A stretch of 46,078 bases of DNA from Megasphaera paucivorans (lineage in GTDB: Bacteria > Bacillota > Negativicutes > Veillonellales > Megasphaeraceae). The stretch covers positions 1 through 46,078 of the forward strand of contig NZ_FNHQ01000020.1 of assembly GCF_900103535.1 (NCBI RefSeq), written 5' to 3'. Under the pieces are notes generated by a model that saw nothing but the letters and a program-made list of their open reading frames with translations, was not told where the DNA came from and did no database searches. Numbering within the stretch: the first letter of the stretch is position 1; every line of letters begins with the position of its first letter. The position numbers and the translations under genes are program-made. Positions 25,857 to 36,575 of the stretch are shown piece after piece.

Positions 25857-26996
25857 ATGGATTTCAGTTACAATGAGGAACAACAGGATATTATCAAAGT
25901 CGTTCGCGATCTTGTAGAAAAGGAAATCGTTCCCTATGCAGGGGAAATGGATGAACAAGCAAAAATCCGTGACGGATTGCTTGATAAATTAGCAGCTCAA
26001 GGATTATTGGGTGTTGCTATTCCAGAAGAATTCGGAGGTGCCGGTTTAGATGCGGTTACGATTGCAGGCATTTATGAAGAATTAGGAAAAGGTTGTGCTG
26101 GAATAGCTACAACGGTTGCTGCTAATGCGTTGGCATCTTATCCTGTTATTATAGCCGGAAATGATGATCAGAAGAAACAATATTTTGATATTATCTGCCA
26201 AGATAAATTAGCGGCGTTTGCTCTTACTGAACCCGGTGTCGGTTCGGATGCCGGTGCTGTTGCTACATCTGCTAAAAAAACAGAGGATGGCAAAGGTTAT
26301 ATTTTGAATGGTACAAAGTGTTTCATTACGAATGGTGCATTGGCCGAAGTTTTTGTTATTTTTGCCAACACACGGAAAAGTGCTGGAATTCGTGGATTGA
26401 CTGCTTTCATTGTAAGAAAAGGAACTCCCGGTTTTACTGTAGGCAAGGAAGAAAACAAAATGGGAATTCGGGCTTCCAATACGACGGAGTTGATTTTCCA
26501 GGATTGTTTTATTCCTATTGAAAATCGTCTTGGCCGGGAAGGTCATGGTTTCCGTATTGCCATGAACACATTAGATGCTGCCAGACCGTTTGTGGGATCT
26601 ATTTCTGTCGGTATAGCAGAAGCTGCATTTCGTGCCTGCGGAGAGTATGCAAAAGTTCGTCAGCAATTTGGTAAACCCATTGCTTCTTTTGAAATGGTTC
26701 AAGGAATGATTGCTGATATGGCAATGAAGGTTGAAGGTGCCCGCCTTCTAGTACAGCGTGCCTGCTGGATGAAAGATCAGGGAATGGAATTTAGCAGGGA
26801 AGCTGCTATTGCGAAGTGCAATGCTTCGGATGTTGCGATGGAGGTTACTGTTAATGCCGTGCAGGTTATGGGCGGATATGGCTATATGAAAGAATATCCT
26901 GTGGAAAAATATATGCGTGATGCCAAAATCATGCAAATTTATGAAGGTACAAACCAAATCCAAAGATTGGTTATTGCCAACAAGACATTATACTGA
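25857..26996 (+). CDS. Acyl-CoA dehydrogenase (FAD)
   Basis: This 379-aa enzyme introduces an alpha-beta double bond into acyl-CoA and passes electrons to an electron-transfer flavoprotein. Family signatures are FALTEPGVGSDAGAV (FAD/substrate), NGTKCFITNGALAEVFVIFA and the C-terminal QVMGGYGYMKEYPVEKYMRDAKIMQIYEGTNQIQ, with the probable catalytic base at about E363. It resembles short-chain/butyryl-type enzymes, but specificity cannot be read. No etfAB gene is adjacent. ATG 25857 follows GGAAGG; a TTG four codons upstream is less likely. Its end overlaps the pheST promoter. Confidence 0.9.
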   Translation: MDFSYNEEQQDIIKVVRDLVEKEIVPYAGEMDEQAKIRDGLLDKLAAQGLLGVAIPEEFGGAGLDAVTIAGIYEELGKGCAGIATTVAANALASYPVIIAGNDDQKKQYFDIICQDKLAAFALTEPGVGSDAGAVATSAKKTEDGKGYILNGTKCFITNGALAEVFVIFANTRKSAGIRGLTAFIVRKGTPGFTVGKEENKMGIRASNTTELIFQDCFIPIENRLGREGHGFRIAMNTLDAARPFVGSISVGIAEAAFRACGEYAKVRQQFGKPIASFEMVQGMIADMAMKVEGARLLVQRACWMKDQGMEFSREAAIAKCNASDVAMEVTVNAVQVMGGYGYMKEYPVEKYMRDAKIMQIYEGTNQIQRLVIANKTLY

Positions 26997-27002
26997 TAAA
27001 AT
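26974..27002 (+). promoter_or_regulatory. Promoter of the pheST T-box leader
   Basis: TTGCCA (26974-26979) and TAAAAT (26997-27002) are separated by 17 bp. It overlaps the last codons of the acyl-CoA dehydrogenase gene and starts a leader of about 250 nt. Confidence 0.65.
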
Positions 27003-27019
27003 ATAAATCATATGAAATA

Positions 27020-27241
27020 GTGCTATGAAAAAGAGAACATGAGAGAATCTATCGGGTACAGGGAATCAGAATCATAGATTGAGAGTTCTGATGCCGATGC
27101 TTTCATGTGTTCACTTTGGAGCTTTCCGTTGAATGAAGTAGACGGAACGGATATCTCCGTTAACGGATGAAAGAGTAATAATTAGGGTGGTACCGCGAAA
27201 TGTGACTTTCGCCCCTTAGGGGGTGGAGGTCTATTTTTTTT
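27020..27241 (+). promoter_or_regulatory. T-box riboswitch (tRNA-Phe sensing) upstream of pheST
   Basis: The T-box core AGGGTGGTACCGCG is at 27184-27197. Stem I is recognisable from GAACATGA pairing with TCATGTGTTC and an inner AATCTAT/ATAGATT helix. A TTC at 27086-27088, just 3' of that inner helix, is the likely Phe specifier. Uncharged tRNA-Phe would pair with specifier and T-box and favour the antiterminator over the terminator at 27204-27241. This raises PheST when charged tRNA-Phe is scarce. T-box identity is certain; the exact specifier position is inferred. Confidence 0.93.
27204..27241 (+). terminator. T-box leader terminator
   Basis: GACTTTCGCCCC (27204-27215) pairs over 12 bp, with three G-U pairs, with GGGGTGGAGGTC (27220-27231), followed by a run of T. 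It is mutually exclusive with the T-box antiterminator. Confidence 0.85.
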
Positions 27242-27261
27242 ATGATAGAGGAGGAACTGTG

Positions 27262-28284
27262 ATGAAGGAAAAAATTGAGGCTATCAAAGCTGCTGTACGA
27301 GACCAGATTAATAAAACAGAAGCGTTGCAGGATGTACAGGATATTCGTGTCAAGTATTTAGGTAAAAAAGGGGAATTAACAGCGGTAATGAAAGAACTCG
27401 GCAAACTGTCGAAAGAAGAACGTCCTGCTGTTGGTCAGTTAGTTAATACGGCACGTGCCAAAATTGAAGCGGCGCTTGCTGATAGAATGGAAGAATTGAA
27501 GCAACATGAAATGGAACAAAAAATTCAATCAGAAAAAATAGATATTACGTTACCTGGACGTAAACCGGTGCTAGGTCATATGCATCCGCTCCATTTGACA
27601 CGGCGCTGCATGGAAAATGCTTTTTTGAAGATGGGATTTTCCATTGCAGAAGGACCGGAGATTGAAGATGATTATTATAATTTCCAGTGCTTAAATTTTC
27701 CGGATGATCATCCGGCACGTGACATGCAGGATTCCATGTATATTACGGATAAAATTTTGCTGCGTACCCATACGTCACCCATGCAGGCACGGACATTGCA
27801 GGCACATAATCCGAATGAACCAGTCAAGGTTATTGTTCCGGGCAAAGTGTATCGCTGGGATTATGACGCTACACATTCTCCGGTATTTCATCAAATGGAA
27901 GGGCTTATTGTCGATAAAGGAATCCGGTTTTCTGACCTAAAAGGGATGTTGGAAGATTTTTTAAGAGAAATTTTTGGACCGAAAACAAAAGTACGTTTTC
28001 GGGCTAGTTTCTTTCCTTTTACAGAACCGAGTGCTGAAGTAGATATTTCTTGTGTGATGTGCGGCGGCAAAGGCTGTCGTGTATGCTCACATACAGGATG
28101 GCTGGAAATTCTCGGCTGTGGGATGGTACATCCCAATGTATTGCGCTTAAATGGGTATGATCCGGATAAGGTCAGCGGATTTGCTTTTGGAATGGGTGTG
28201 GAACGTATCGCTATGTTAAAATACGGTATTGATGATTTGCGGTTGTTCTATGAAGATGATATGAGATTCTTGAATCAGTTTTAG
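27262..28284 (+). CDS. pheS: Phenylalanyl-tRNA synthetase alpha subunit
   Basis: The 340-aa catalytic subunit of the alpha2-beta2 enzyme. It has an N-terminal coiled coil (about residues 1-90) and class II motifs: [51 protein letters not shown] and the C-terminal [26 protein letters not shown] upstream supports ATG 27262. A longer in-frame opening at 27223 lies in the terminator hairpin and is rejected. pheT follows after 14 bp. Confidence 0.97.
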   Translation: MKEKIEAIKAAVRDQINKTEALQDVQDIRVKYLGKKGELTAVMKELGKLSKEERPAVGQLVNTARAKIEAALADRMEELKQHEMEQKIQSEKIDITLPGRKPVLGHMHPLHLTRRCMENAFLKMGFSIAEGPEIEDDYYNFQCLNFPDDHPARDMQDSMYITDKILLRTHTSPMQARTLQAHNPNEPVKVIVPGKVYRWDYDATHSPVFHQMEGLIVDKGIRFSDLKGMLEDFLREIFGPKTKVRFRASFFPFTEPSAEVDISCVMCGGKGCRVCSHTGWLEILGCGMVHPNVLRLNGYDPDKVSGFAFGMGVERIAMLKYGIDDLRLFYEDDMRFLNQF

Positions 28285-28298
28285 GAGGTAGGAAAATT

Positions 28299-30728
28299 AT
28301 GAAAAGTTCATTAAGCTGGATGAAGGATTATGTGGATGTCGACACAACCAAGGATCCGCAAATCTTTGCTGATATTATGACTGTTGCCGGTGTACCTGTA
28401 GAACAAGTAGAATATTGGGGAACCGATATCAAAAATATATACACAGGAAAAATTTTAAAAATCACAAAACATCCTGACGCTGATCATCTTGTTATTTGTC
28501 AGATGGATATGGGAGATAACGAGCTTACTATTGTCACAGGAGCACCGAATGTCCGTGAGGGACAAGTTGTTCCCGTTGCCGTACATGGAGCGATACTTCC
28601 GGGTGGAGTAAAAATAAAAAAATCTAAGCTTCGCGGCCAAGTTTCAGAAGGAATGCTTTGTTCTGCACGCGAATTAGGTTTTGATGATAGTTTGCTGCTG
28701 CCGGAAGAACGCAACGGCATTTGGATATTACCGGATGATACGCCTGTCGGAGTTGATGCGATTGATTTTCTAGGGCTTAAAGACACGGTTTATGAGTATG
28801 AATTAACTCCGAATCGTGCAGACTGTTTCAGCATGGTTGGGTTAAGTCGTGAATTTGCTGTTTTAGGTCATACGGCAGCACGATATCCTGAAATTGAAGT
28901 TGATGAATGCGAGCAATCCATTAGTGGCAATGTAACAATTACGAATGAAGCCCCTGAATTATGTAATCGTTTTGCATCTCGTTTGCTCTTAAATGTAAAA
29001 ATAGAAAAATCTCCGTTATGGATGCAGCAACGTCTTCGCAAATCCGGAGTTCGTCCCATTAATAACGTCGTTGATGCAACAAACTATGTCATGCTGGAAT
29101 TGGGTATTCCAATGCATGCTTATGATTATGATAAAGTTTCCGGTCATCATCTCATTCCGCGGCGTGCGCGTGATGGTGAAGTATTAAAAACATTGGATGG
29201 TGTAGAACGTACACTTACTTCCGAAATGCTGGTTATCGCTGATCCTGATAAAGCTTGCGGTGTTGCAGGTGTTATGGGTGGATTTGAAACAGAAGTAACG
29301 GATACAACTGCGGCCGTTATACTTGAAGCAGCCTCTTTTAAAGGATCGAGTATCCGTAAAACCGGACGTGCACTTGGATTGCGCTCAGAAGCTTCAGCAC
29401 GGTTTGAACGGGGAATAGACGCGGAAGGTTGTATTGCTTCACTAGACCGCTGTGCACAGCTTTTGCAGAAAATGGGAGCCTGTGATGTAGCACAGGGGAT
29501 TATTGACCTATATCCGGAACCACAGTCTGTTACGCGGATATCATTTACGGTTCAGCAAATTAATGCCTATTTGGGTACAGATATTCCTGGGGAAGAAATG
29601 ATTTCGATTTTGAAAACACTGGAATTTGGCATTGAACAGGAAAATGATGATAGCATTACGGCGATAGTTCCTTCATGGCGTGGTGATTGTACAGAAATGG
29701 CGGATATTAGTGAAGAAGTAGCACGCATTTATGGATATGAAAATATTCAATCTACAAGACCGTGGAGTAATATTTCTGAAGGTGAAGAAGGGTATCATCA
29801 TGAAGTAACGGAAAAAGTTTCCGAAATTCTCAGTGCTTGCGGTTTGAATGAAACAGTGACATTCAGTTTTATGAATCATGAATCACTAAAAAAGCTATTG
29901 TTCCCGGCCGAAAGTCCATTATATACGGCAGTACCTATTCTTAATCCCATTACAGAAGAATTTCCGCTTATGCGTACGACCTTGCTTCCGTCTTTAATGG
30001 ATATGCTTGTTAGAAATCAAGCGGTGAAAAATAATTCGGTTGCCGCTTATGAAATTGCTTCTGTATATATCCCGAAACAATTGCCGATTACCGAACTTCC
30101 GTATGAAAAGAAACAGGTTGCCGGCGTTCTTTACGGATTGCGTGATACCGGAATATGGCCTGGTAAAATTGCTAAATATGATTTTTATGATGCCAAGGGC
30201 ATTGTAGAAACAGTACTTGAAGGATTGGGTATTACCGCTGATTTGGAAAGTGCTGAATTTGCACCGTTTCATCCGGGAAAAGCAGCAAAATTTGTAAAGG
30301 ATGGCAAAATACTGGCTCAATTTGGTGAACTACATCCTGCTGTTATTGATAATTATGATATTGCAGGTCCGGTGTATGCTTTCGAAATGTATTTAGATGT
30401 AATTACCCCCTATATAGATTTTATTGGAGATTACAAAAAAGTTGCTAAATTCCCAGCCATTAGTCGTGATTTAGCCTTTTTGGCTCCTGTAGGAACGGCC
30501 AATTCGGATATTCAAGAGATTCTTATTAAGGATGGCGGAGAATATCTGGAATCTGTGCATCTTTTTGATATGTACCAAGGAAAACAAGTTCCTAAAAATT
30601 ATAAGAGCATGGCCTATTCTTTAACGTTCCGTTCAGCGGAAACTACGTTGACTGATGAAAATATTCAAATATATATTGATTCAATGCTTGAAGATTTAAA
30701 GAACAATCTGAACTGCACCTTGCGTTAA
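28299..30728 (+). CDS. pheT: Phenylalanyl-tRNA synthetase beta subunit
   Basis: The 809-aa subunit has a complete domain set. An N-terminal tRNA-binding OB fold (ITKHPDADHLVICQMDMG, VTGAPNVREGQ) and the B3/B4 editing module (RNRADCFSMVGLSRE-like ELTPNRADC) come first. A B5 domain and a catalytic-like domain follow, then a C-terminal ferredoxin-like anticodon-binding domain (FPAISRDLAFLAP). PheT recognises tRNA and hydrolyses mischarged Tyr-tRNA-Phe. AGGAGG lies upstream. It is co-transcribed with pheS under the T-box. Confidence 0.97.
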   Translation: MKSSLSWMKDYVDVDTTKDPQIFADIMTVAGVPVEQVEYWGTDIKNIYTGKILKITKHPDADHLVICQMDMGDNELTIVTGAPNVREGQVVPVAVHGAILPGGVKIKKSKLRGQVSEGMLCSARELGFDDSLLLPEERNGIWILPDDTPVGVDAIDFLGLKDTVYEYELTPNRADCFSMVGLSREFAVLGHTAARYPEIEVDECEQSISGNVTITNEAPELCNRFASRLLLNVKIEKSPLWMQQRLRKSGVRPINNVVDATNYVMLELGIPMHAYDYDKVSGHHLIPRRARDGEVLKTLDGVERTLTSEMLVIADPDKACGVAGVMGGFETEVTDTTAAVILEAASFKGSSIRKTGRALGLRSEASARFERGIDAEGCIASLDRCAQLLQKMGACDVAQGIIDLYPEPQSVTRISFTVQQINAYLGTDIPGEEMISILKTLEFGIEQENDDSITAIVPSWRGDCTEMADISEEVARIYGYENIQSTRPWSNISEGEEGYHHEVTEKVSEILSACGLNETVTFSFMNHESLKKLLFPAESPLYTAVPILNPITEEFPLMRTTLLPSLMDMLVRNQAVKNNSVAAYEIASVYIPKQLPITELPYEKKQVAGVLYGLRDTGIWPGKIAKYDFYDAKGIVETVLEGLGITADLESAEFAPFHPGKAAKFVKDGKILAQFGELHPAVIDNYDIAGPVYAFEMYLDVITPYIDFIGDYKKVAKFPAISRDLAFLAPVGTANSDIQEILIKDGGEYLESVHLFDMYQGKQVPKNYKSMAYSLTFRSAETTLTDENIQIYIDSMLEDLKNNLNCTLR

Positions 30729-30750
30729 TATGTTTTATTCTTTAAGCACT

Positions 30751-30785
30751 ATCCTCCATCTGGTAAAATAAGATGGGGGATATGT
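30751..30785 (+). terminator. Probable terminator after pheT
   Basis: ATCCTCCATC (30751-30760) pairs with GATGGGGGAT (30772-30781) around an 11-base loop. The downstream T content is only moderate (TGTTTGTTTCGTTTTT). Confidence 0.6.
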
Positions 30786-30799
30786 TTGTTTCGTTTTTA

Positions 30800-30828
30800 T
30801 TGTCAATCGTGGAATTTTATGATATGAT
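30800..30828 (+). promoter_or_regulatory. Promoter of tig
   Basis: TTGTCA (30800-30805) and TATGAT (30823-30828) have a 17-bp spacer, about 70 bp upstream of the trigger factor start. Confidence 0.7.
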
Positions 30829-30896
30829 GAAGAGCGTAGTATGGAGTTTTATAGATAACGGACTGGGTATAGTGCCCATAAGGAGGACATTTTAGA

Positions 30897-32243
30897 ATGA
30901 AAGTAACAGTCAATGAAGTAGACCAGCATAAAGTAACTCTGCACATCGAAGTGCCTGTAGAAGAAGCGGAAAAAGGCGCAAAAGCAGCTTGCAAAAATTT
31001 AGCCAATAAGGTAAATATACCGGGTTTCCGTAAAGGAAAAGCGCCGCGTAAGGTGTTGGAAAGCTTTTTGGGTAAAGATGCTGTAAAAGAAGAAATTTTT
31101 GAAGCTATTGCTTCAAAATCTTATAATGATGCTTTGAAAGAACAGGACATTATACCTGTTACGGATCCTGATATTAATGTTGTAACCAACGAAATTGGAC
31201 AGGATTTAGTATTTGAAGCGACACTTACGAAAAAACCAGCAGTTAAGCTTGGCGAATATAAAAGTATTAAAGCGGCTAAACCAGCTTCCGAAGTAACGGA
31301 AGAACAAATTTCTGATGAATTGATCAATTTACAGAAGGCACATTCTAAACTCGTTGTAGCTCCGGAAGGTACCGAAATTGCCAATGATGACTTTGCTATT
31401 ATTGATTTTAAAGGGAGCATAGATGGCGTTCCTTTTGAAGGCGGAGAAGGAAAAGCATATCCGTTGCAGATTGGTTCCGGCAGTTTCATTCCTGGCTTTG
31501 AAGAACAACTTATCGGTTGTAAATCAGGAGATCAGAAGGATGTAAAGATATCCTTCCCAGAAGATTATTTCCAAAAAGACCTTGCAGGTAAGGAAGCTAT
31601 ATTTGCGGTAACCATAAATGATGTAAAACGTCGTGAACTGCCAGCTCTTAATGATGAATTTGCTAAAGAATATTTTAAAAATGAAACATTGGATGAGCTG
31701 AAAAATGATACTCGGAAAAAATTAGAAACACAGGCTTCTTTTAAAGCACTGGAAACTTTTAACGGAGAAGTATTGAAAACAGCGATAGGCAATGCTGAAG
31801 TGGATATCCCGGAAGTAATGATTGATGATAAAGTTACACAGATGCTTGAAGAACTCACCATGAAAATCGAAACACAGGGCATGAAAATTGATGATTATTT
31901 GAAATATACAAATCAAGATATGGATAAGCTTAAGGAAAGCTATAAAGAACCGGCTAAAGATAATGTAAAAATGGATCTTGTTCTGGAAGCTATCTGCAAA
32001 GCTGAAAATATTGAAGTAAGTAATAACGATCTCAATGCTGAAATTTTCACAATGGCTCAGAATTTTGGGGCCGATCCCAAGGAAGTTTATAAAATTATTA
32101 TGAAGGAAAAACGTATTCCGATGCTTGTTCAGTCGGTAGGCCGTAAAAAAGCTGCATCCTTTATTCTTTCCAATGCTATCGATACGAATGCCAAGGAAGA
32201 AGAACCGAAAGTGGAAAAGGTAGAAGCCGAAGATAAAGAATAA
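30897..32243 (+). CDS. tig: Trigger factor (ribosome-bound chaperone, prolyl isomerase)
   Basis: Trigger factor binds near the ribosome exit tunnel and shields nascent chains. The 448-aa protein has the ribosome-docking loop [16 protein letters not shown] at about residues 42-57. A central FKBP-type PPIase domain ([43 protein letters not shown]) and a C-terminal helical chaperone domain follow. The tail is rich in Lys and Glu. AGGAGG lies upstream of ATG 30897. It heads a protein quality control block with clpP and clpX. Confidence 0.96.
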   Translation: MKVTVNEVDQHKVTLHIEVPVEEAEKGAKAACKNLANKVNIPGFRKGKAPRKVLESFLGKDAVKEEIFEAIASKSYNDALKEQDIIPVTDPDINVVTNEIGQDLVFEATLTKKPAVKLGEYKSIKAAKPASEVTEEQISDELINLQKAHSKLVVAPEGTEIANDDFAIIDFKGSIDGVPFEGGEGKAYPLQIGSGSFIPGFEEQLIGCKSGDQKDVKISFPEDYFQKDLAGKEAIFAVTINDVKRRELPALNDEFAKEYFKNETLDELKNDTRKKLETQASFKALETFNGEVLKTAIGNAEVDIPEVMIDDKVTQMLEELTMKIETQGMKIDDYLKYTNQDMDKLKESYKEPAKDNVKMDLVLEAICKAENIEVSNNDLNAEIFTMAQNFGADPKEVYKIIMKEKRIPMLVQSVGRKKAASFILSNAIDTNAKEEEPKVEKVEAEDKE

Positions 32244-32277
32244 GACATCCGGAACGTATGATGACGAGGTGTTAGTT

Positions 32278-32886
32278 ATGAATATGCAATATGTACCGAT
32301 GGTTGTTGAACAGTCATCCCAGGGAGAACGGAGTTATGATATTTATTCGCGTCTTCTGAAGGATCGCATCGTTTTTTTGGGTGGCGCTATTGAAGATGTA
32401 ACGGCCAATACGATTATTGCGCAGTTATTATTCTTGGAAGCGGAAAATCCCGATAAGGATATTCATTTATATATCAACAGCCCCGGCGGTGTTGTTACAG
32501 CCGGGATGGCGATTTATGATACAATGCAGTATATTAAACCAGATGTTTCTACGATTTGCGTGGGATCGGCAGCTAGTATGGCTTCCGTTTTATTAACGGC
32601 AGGGGCAAAAGGGAAACGCTTTGCCCTGCCTCATTCACAAATTATGATTCATCAGCCTTTGGGCGGCGTTCAGGGACAGGCTACGGAGATTGAGATCCAT
32701 GCCCGTGAAATCCTGCGTATGCGCAAAGAATTGAATACGTTATTGTCTCAACATACGGGACAGTCGTTAGATGTTATCATGAAAGATACAGAACGTGATA
32801 ATTTCATGACTGCGGAAGATGCCAAGAAATATGGATTGATCGATGAAATTCTTCTTCGTCCTCATGACATGGCATCCGTAAAGTAG
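32278..32886 (+). CDS. clpP: ATP-dependent Clp protease proteolytic subunit
   Basis: ClpP forms the tetradecameric proteolytic barrel that works with ClpX. The 202-aa protein has [34 protein letters not shown], the nucleophile in [13 protein letters not shown] (about S100), [17 protein letters not shown] with the catalytic His, and the catalytic Asp region downstream. ATG 32278 fits the GAGGTG Shine-Dalgarno sequence; GTG 32269 would place the start inside it. clpX follows after 22 bp. Confidence 0.96.
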   Translation: MNMQYVPMVVEQSSQGERSYDIYSRLLKDRIVFLGGAIEDVTANTIIAQLLFLEAENPDKDIHLYINSPGGVVTAGMAIYDTMQYIKPDVSTICVGSAASMASVLLTAGAKGKRFALPHSQIMIHQPLGGVQGQATEIEIHAREILRMRKELNTLLSQHTGQSLDVIMKDTERDNFMTAEDAKKYGLIDEILLRPHDMASVK

Positions 32887-32908
32887 TCACTACCAGGAGG
32901 AACTATTG

Positions 32909-34132
32909 GTGAAAGATAGGACAGAAGAACCAAAATGCAGCTTTTGCGGACGTTCGCAAAGTGAGGTCCAGAAGTTGATAGCCGGTCCCGGTGTATATAT
33001 TTGTGATGAATGCGTAACAGTCGCTCAGCATATTCTGGAAGAAGAAATGAAGGAAGAAGCACCTTCTTTTCAATTAAAAGAATTGCCGACACCGCATCAA
33101 ATCAAGGAAACGCTGGATCAGTATGTCATTGGACAGGAAAGTGCAAAAAAAACATTGTCTGTAGCCGTGTATAATCATTACAAAAGATTACAGACCGGCA
33201 GTATAGTGGAAGATGTAGAATTACAGAAATCTAATATTGTTATGGTAGGACCGACAGGATGTGGTAAAACTCTTTTGGCGCAAACGCTGGCACGTCTTTT
33301 GGATGTACCATTTGCTATAGCTGATGCGACAAGTTTGACTGAAGCCGGCTATGTTGGAGAAGATGTAGAAAATTGTCTTCTTAAATTGATTCAGGCAGCT
33401 GATTATGATATTGCTAAGGCTGAACGGGGCATTATTTATATTGATGAAATCGATAAAATTGCTCGTAAGTCGGAAAACCCATCTATTACTCGTGATGTAT
33501 CTGGTGAAGGAGTACAGCAGGCTCTGCTTAAAATTTTGGAGGGAACCGTTGCGGGTGTGCCGCCTCAGGGAGGCCGCAAGCATCCGCATCAGGAAATGCT
33601 GCAGATTGATACGACGAATATTTTATTTATTTGTGGCGGTGCTTTCGATGGTATTGATAAGACCATATTAAATCGTACCTCTGATAAAAACATGGGATTT
33701 GGCGCTGATATTCATTCGAAAGATGAACAGTCTATGGAAACTATCTTGCAAGAAATCATTCCTGCCGATTTACAGAAATTTGGTCTTATTCCGGAATTGG
33801 TTGGCCGTCTTCCTGTTTTGGTAACGTTGAATCCTTTAGATGAAGATGCAATGATGCATATTTTGACGGAACCAAAAAATGCATTGGTCAAGCAATATGA
33901 AAAAATGCTTGATATGGATCACGTTAAACTTACGTTTGAAGAAGACGCCTTGCGGGCCATTGCAAAAGAAGCTCTGCGCCGGAATACAGGGGCCCGGGGG
34001 TTGCGTTCTATTATTGAACGCATTATGTTGGATGTCATGTTTGACGTTCCTTCCCGGACAGATGTTAAGGAATGTATCGTAACGAAAGATTGCGTTACAA
34101 AAAAAGCGGAACCTACCATTATTATGGAATAG
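32909..34132 (+). CDS. clpX: Clp protease ATP-binding subunit ClpX
   Basis: This AAA+ unfoldase of 407 aa selects substrates and threads them into ClpP. The N-terminal zinc-binding domain has C10, C13, C32 and C35 (CSFCGRS... YICDECV). Walker A is [12 protein letters not shown], Walker B is [13 protein letters not shown], and [20 protein letters not shown] and the arginine-finger region follow. The start is GTG 32909 behind AGGAGG (32895-32900); TTG 32906, one codon earlier, is possible. A terminator follows. Confidence 0.96.
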   Translation: MKDRTEEPKCSFCGRSQSEVQKLIAGPGVYICDECVTVAQHILEEEMKEEAPSFQLKELPTPHQIKETLDQYVIGQESAKKTLSVAVYNHYKRLQTGSIVEDVELQKSNIVMVGPTGCGKTLLAQTLARLLDVPFAIADATSLTEAGYVGEDVENCLLKLIQAADYDIAKAERGIIYIDEIDKIARKSENPSITRDVSGEGVQQALLKILEGTVAGVPPQGGRKHPHQEMLQIDTTNILFICGGAFDGIDKTILNRTSDKNMGFGADIHSKDEQSMETILQEIIPADLQKFGLIPELVGRLPVLVTLNPLDEDAMMHILTEPKNALVKQYEKMLDMDHVKLTFEEDALRAIAKEALRRNTGARGLRSIIERIMLDVMFDVPSRTDVKECIVTKDCVTKKAEPTIIME

Positions 34133-34162
34133 GTATACACGCATTAGACATGCTTACAACAG

Positions 34163-34202
34163 CAAAACTCATTTCTTCATCGTGAGAAATGAGTTTTGTT
34201 TT
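34163..34202 (+). terminator. Rho-independent terminator after clpX
   Basis: CAAAACTCATTTCT (34163-34176) pairs with AGAAATGAGTTTTG (34185-34198) around an 8-base loop, followed by more T. It ends the tig-clpP-clpX unit before lon. Confidence 0.88.
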
Positions 34203-34247
34203 AACTTATAGAATTTTATTTAAGAAAAGGAAATGTAGGTGAATCAA

Positions 34248-36575
34248 ATGGATGATAAATCAATATTGGCTTTACCTTTTGTTCCTTTGCGCGGCATCGT
34301 TGTATATCCTAAACTGCTGAGTCATTTGGATATAGGGCGTGAAAAGTCTTTGGCTGCTGTAGAATATGCAATGGCTCATGACCGTATGCTGATCGTATCG
34401 GCACAAATAGATGAAAATGAAGACAATCCTGATTTTGATGATATATATCATACAGGAACATTAGTAAAAGTTCAGCAGATGCTGCGTCTTCCAGGCGGTA
34501 TTGCCAGGGTACTTGTTGATGGTATTTCCCGTGTAAGTATACATGGTTTTTCCCGTAAAAAAAATTATTTTGAAGTTGCTGGAGTTGAAATAAACGAATA
34601 TGGCACTTCCTCTGTAGAAGATGAAGCATATCGGCGGGTCATGCTTGGCCGCTTCACGGAGTGGCTGGAAACGATTAAAAACAGAGATGATATTCTGCAA
34701 AAAGCGCAGACTCTTACTACCCCCGGGATTCTTGCTGATTTTATTGCTTCACAGTTACCGCTGCAAATGATAGTTCGGCAAGAATTGCTGGAAATATCGG
34801 ATGTATCTGAACGGATGCGCCGGATTTGCTCATTGCTTGATACAGAAGTAGAGATTGCCGATTTGGAATCGCAGCTGAATGTAGAAGTACGTGGAAAAAT
34901 GGATCAAGCTCAAAAGGAATATTATTTGCGTGAAAAGATCAAAGCTATTCATAAAGAATTGGGTGATAAAATTGATCCCGATGAAGAAGTAGAAGAGCTG
35001 CGTAAAAAAATTCATGATATGAAACTTGAAAAATCAGTGGAGCAACGTCTGCTGAAAGAAGTAGACCGACTCGATTCAATGCCGCCTATGATGGCGGAAT
35101 CTGCAATTATCCGCACCTATTTAGATTGGGCATTGTCCTTGCCGTGGACTAAAGAAACCAAGGATCGGCTGGATTTGGCAGAGGCTCAGAAAATTCTGGA
35201 TGAAGATCATTACGGACTAACAAAAATAAAGGAACGTATTATTGAATTTTTGGCTGTTCGGCAGCTGACACACGATTCGAAGGGACCTATTTTGTGTTTG
35301 GTAGGGCCTCCGGGGACCGGAAAAACAAGTTTAGCCCGTTCTATTGCAAGAGCTATGAATCGTAAATATGTGCGCATCTCTTTAGGTGGCGTGCGTGATG
35401 AAGCGGAAATTCGCGGTCATCGCCGTACTTATATCGGATCTATGCCAGGCCGGATCATATCGGGAATGAAACAAGCCGGTACGAAAAATCCGGTATTCTT
35501 GCTTGATGAAATTGATAAAATGACATCGGATATGCGAGGGGATCCTTCTTCTGCACTTCTTGAAGTACTGGATCCAGAACAAAATAATATGTTTAGCGAT
35601 CATTTTATTGAAATACCGTTTGATTTATCTAAAGTATTTTGGATTATGACTGCCAACGTGATGAATGATATTCCTAAGCCGCTTCAAGACAGGATGGAAA
35701 TCGTTGAACTTTCCGGATACACCGATGAGGAAAAGCTGCAAATTGCAAAACGTTATCTTGTTCCAAAACAGATTGCTGCTAATGGAGTTACGATGGCAAA
35801 AGCTAAATTTTCAGATACAGTACTGCGCCATATTATTCGTGATTATACACGTGAAGCCGGTGTGAGATCGCTGGAACGAAAAATTGGGGCGGTCTGCCGT
35901 AAAGTTGGCAAATCACTGCTGCTGGGAGACAAGACTCCTCTTACTGTGAGTGTTAAAAATCTGGAAAAATTATTGGGGCCTGCACGTTTTTTTGATACAA
36001 AACTCAGTAAAAATGATGAGATCGGTATCGTAACAGGATTGGCATGGACTCAAGTAGGAGGTGAAGTGCTGGAAACAGAAGCTGTTGCCGTAAAGGGAAA
36101 AGGACAGCTTACCTTGACGGGTCAATTGGGGGATGTCATGAAGGAATCTGCTGAAGCCGGAGTGACTTATATCCGCCGCCGTGCAGACGATTTAGGATTA
36201 GCAGAAGATTTTTATACAAAGACAGACCTGCATATTCATCTTCCCGAGGGTGCTATTCCCAAGGATGGTCCGTCGGCAGGAATCACGATGGCAACTGCGA
36301 TAGCCTCTGCTTTGACTGGTAAGGCTGTACATCATGATATTGCCATGACTGGCGAAATTACGCTGCGGGGCACGATATTGCCGGTAGGAGGAATTAAGGA
36401 AAAAGTGTTAGCGGCTCATCGTGCAGGTATAAAAAAAATACTTCTACCCGTAGATAATAAACGGGATATGGTAGATGTTCCCCGGTCTGTGCAGGAAGAT
36501 GTACAATTTGTATTCGTCCAATCAATGGATGAAGTATTAAGTCAAGCATTGGTGAATCATGATGACAGAATCTAA
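34248..36575 (+). CDS. lon: ATP-dependent protease Lon
   Basis: Lon (about 775 aa) degrades misfolded and regulatory proteins. It contains an N-terminal LON substrate domain ([23 protein letters not shown]) and a coiled coil with [16 protein letters not shown]. The AAA+ module has Walker [13 protein letters not shown] near residue 354 and LDEIDKM as Walker B. The C-terminal protease domain has the Ser/Lys dyad in [14 protein letters not shown] (about residue 676) and [21 protein letters not shown] 34248 is favoured by AGGTGA a few bases upstream; GTG 34239 is an alternative. It overlaps engB by 17 bp. Confidence 0.96.
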   Translation: MDDKSILALPFVPLRGIVVYPKLLSHLDIGREKSLAAVEYAMAHDRMLIVSAQIDENEDNPDFDDIYHTGTLVKVQQMLRLPGGIARVLVDGISRVSIHGFSRKKNYFEVAGVEINEYGTSSVEDEAYRRVMLGRFTEWLETIKNRDDILQKAQTLTTPGILADFIASQLPLQMIVRQELLEISDVSERMRRICSLLDTEVEIADLESQLNVEVRGKMDQAQKEYYLREKIKAIHKELGDKIDPDEEVEELRKKIHDMKLEKSVEQRLLKEVDRLDSMPPMMAESAIIRTYLDWALSLPWTKETKDRLDLAEAQKILDEDHYGLTKIKERIIEFLAVRQLTHDSKGPILCLVGPPGTGKTSLARSIARAMNRKYVRISLGGVRDEAEIRGHRRTYIGSMPGRIISGMKQAGTKNPVFLLDEIDKMTSDMRGDPSSALLEVLDPEQNNMFSDHFIEIPFDLSKVFWIMTANVMNDIPKPLQDRMEIVELSGYTDEEKLQIAKRYLVPKQIAANGVTMAKAKFSDTVLRHIIRDYTREAGVRSLERKIGAVCRKVGKSLLLGDKTPLTVSVKNLEKLLGPARFFDTKLSKNDEIGIVTGLAWTQVGGEVLETEAVAVKGKGQLTLTGQLGDVMKESAEAGVTYIRRRADDLGLAEDFYTKTDLHIHLPEGAIPKDGPSAGITMATAIASALTGKAVHHDIAMTGEITLRGTILPVGGIKEKVLAAHRAGIKKILLPVDNKRDMVDVPRSVQEDVQFVFVQSMDEVLSQALVNHDDRI

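Noticed and set aside
25857-26996. Electron-bifurcating butyryl-CoA dehydrogenase (Bcd-EtfAB)
   Set aside because: No etfA or etfB gene is adjacent, and specificity cannot be read from the sequence, so only a general acyl-CoA dehydrogenase call is justified.
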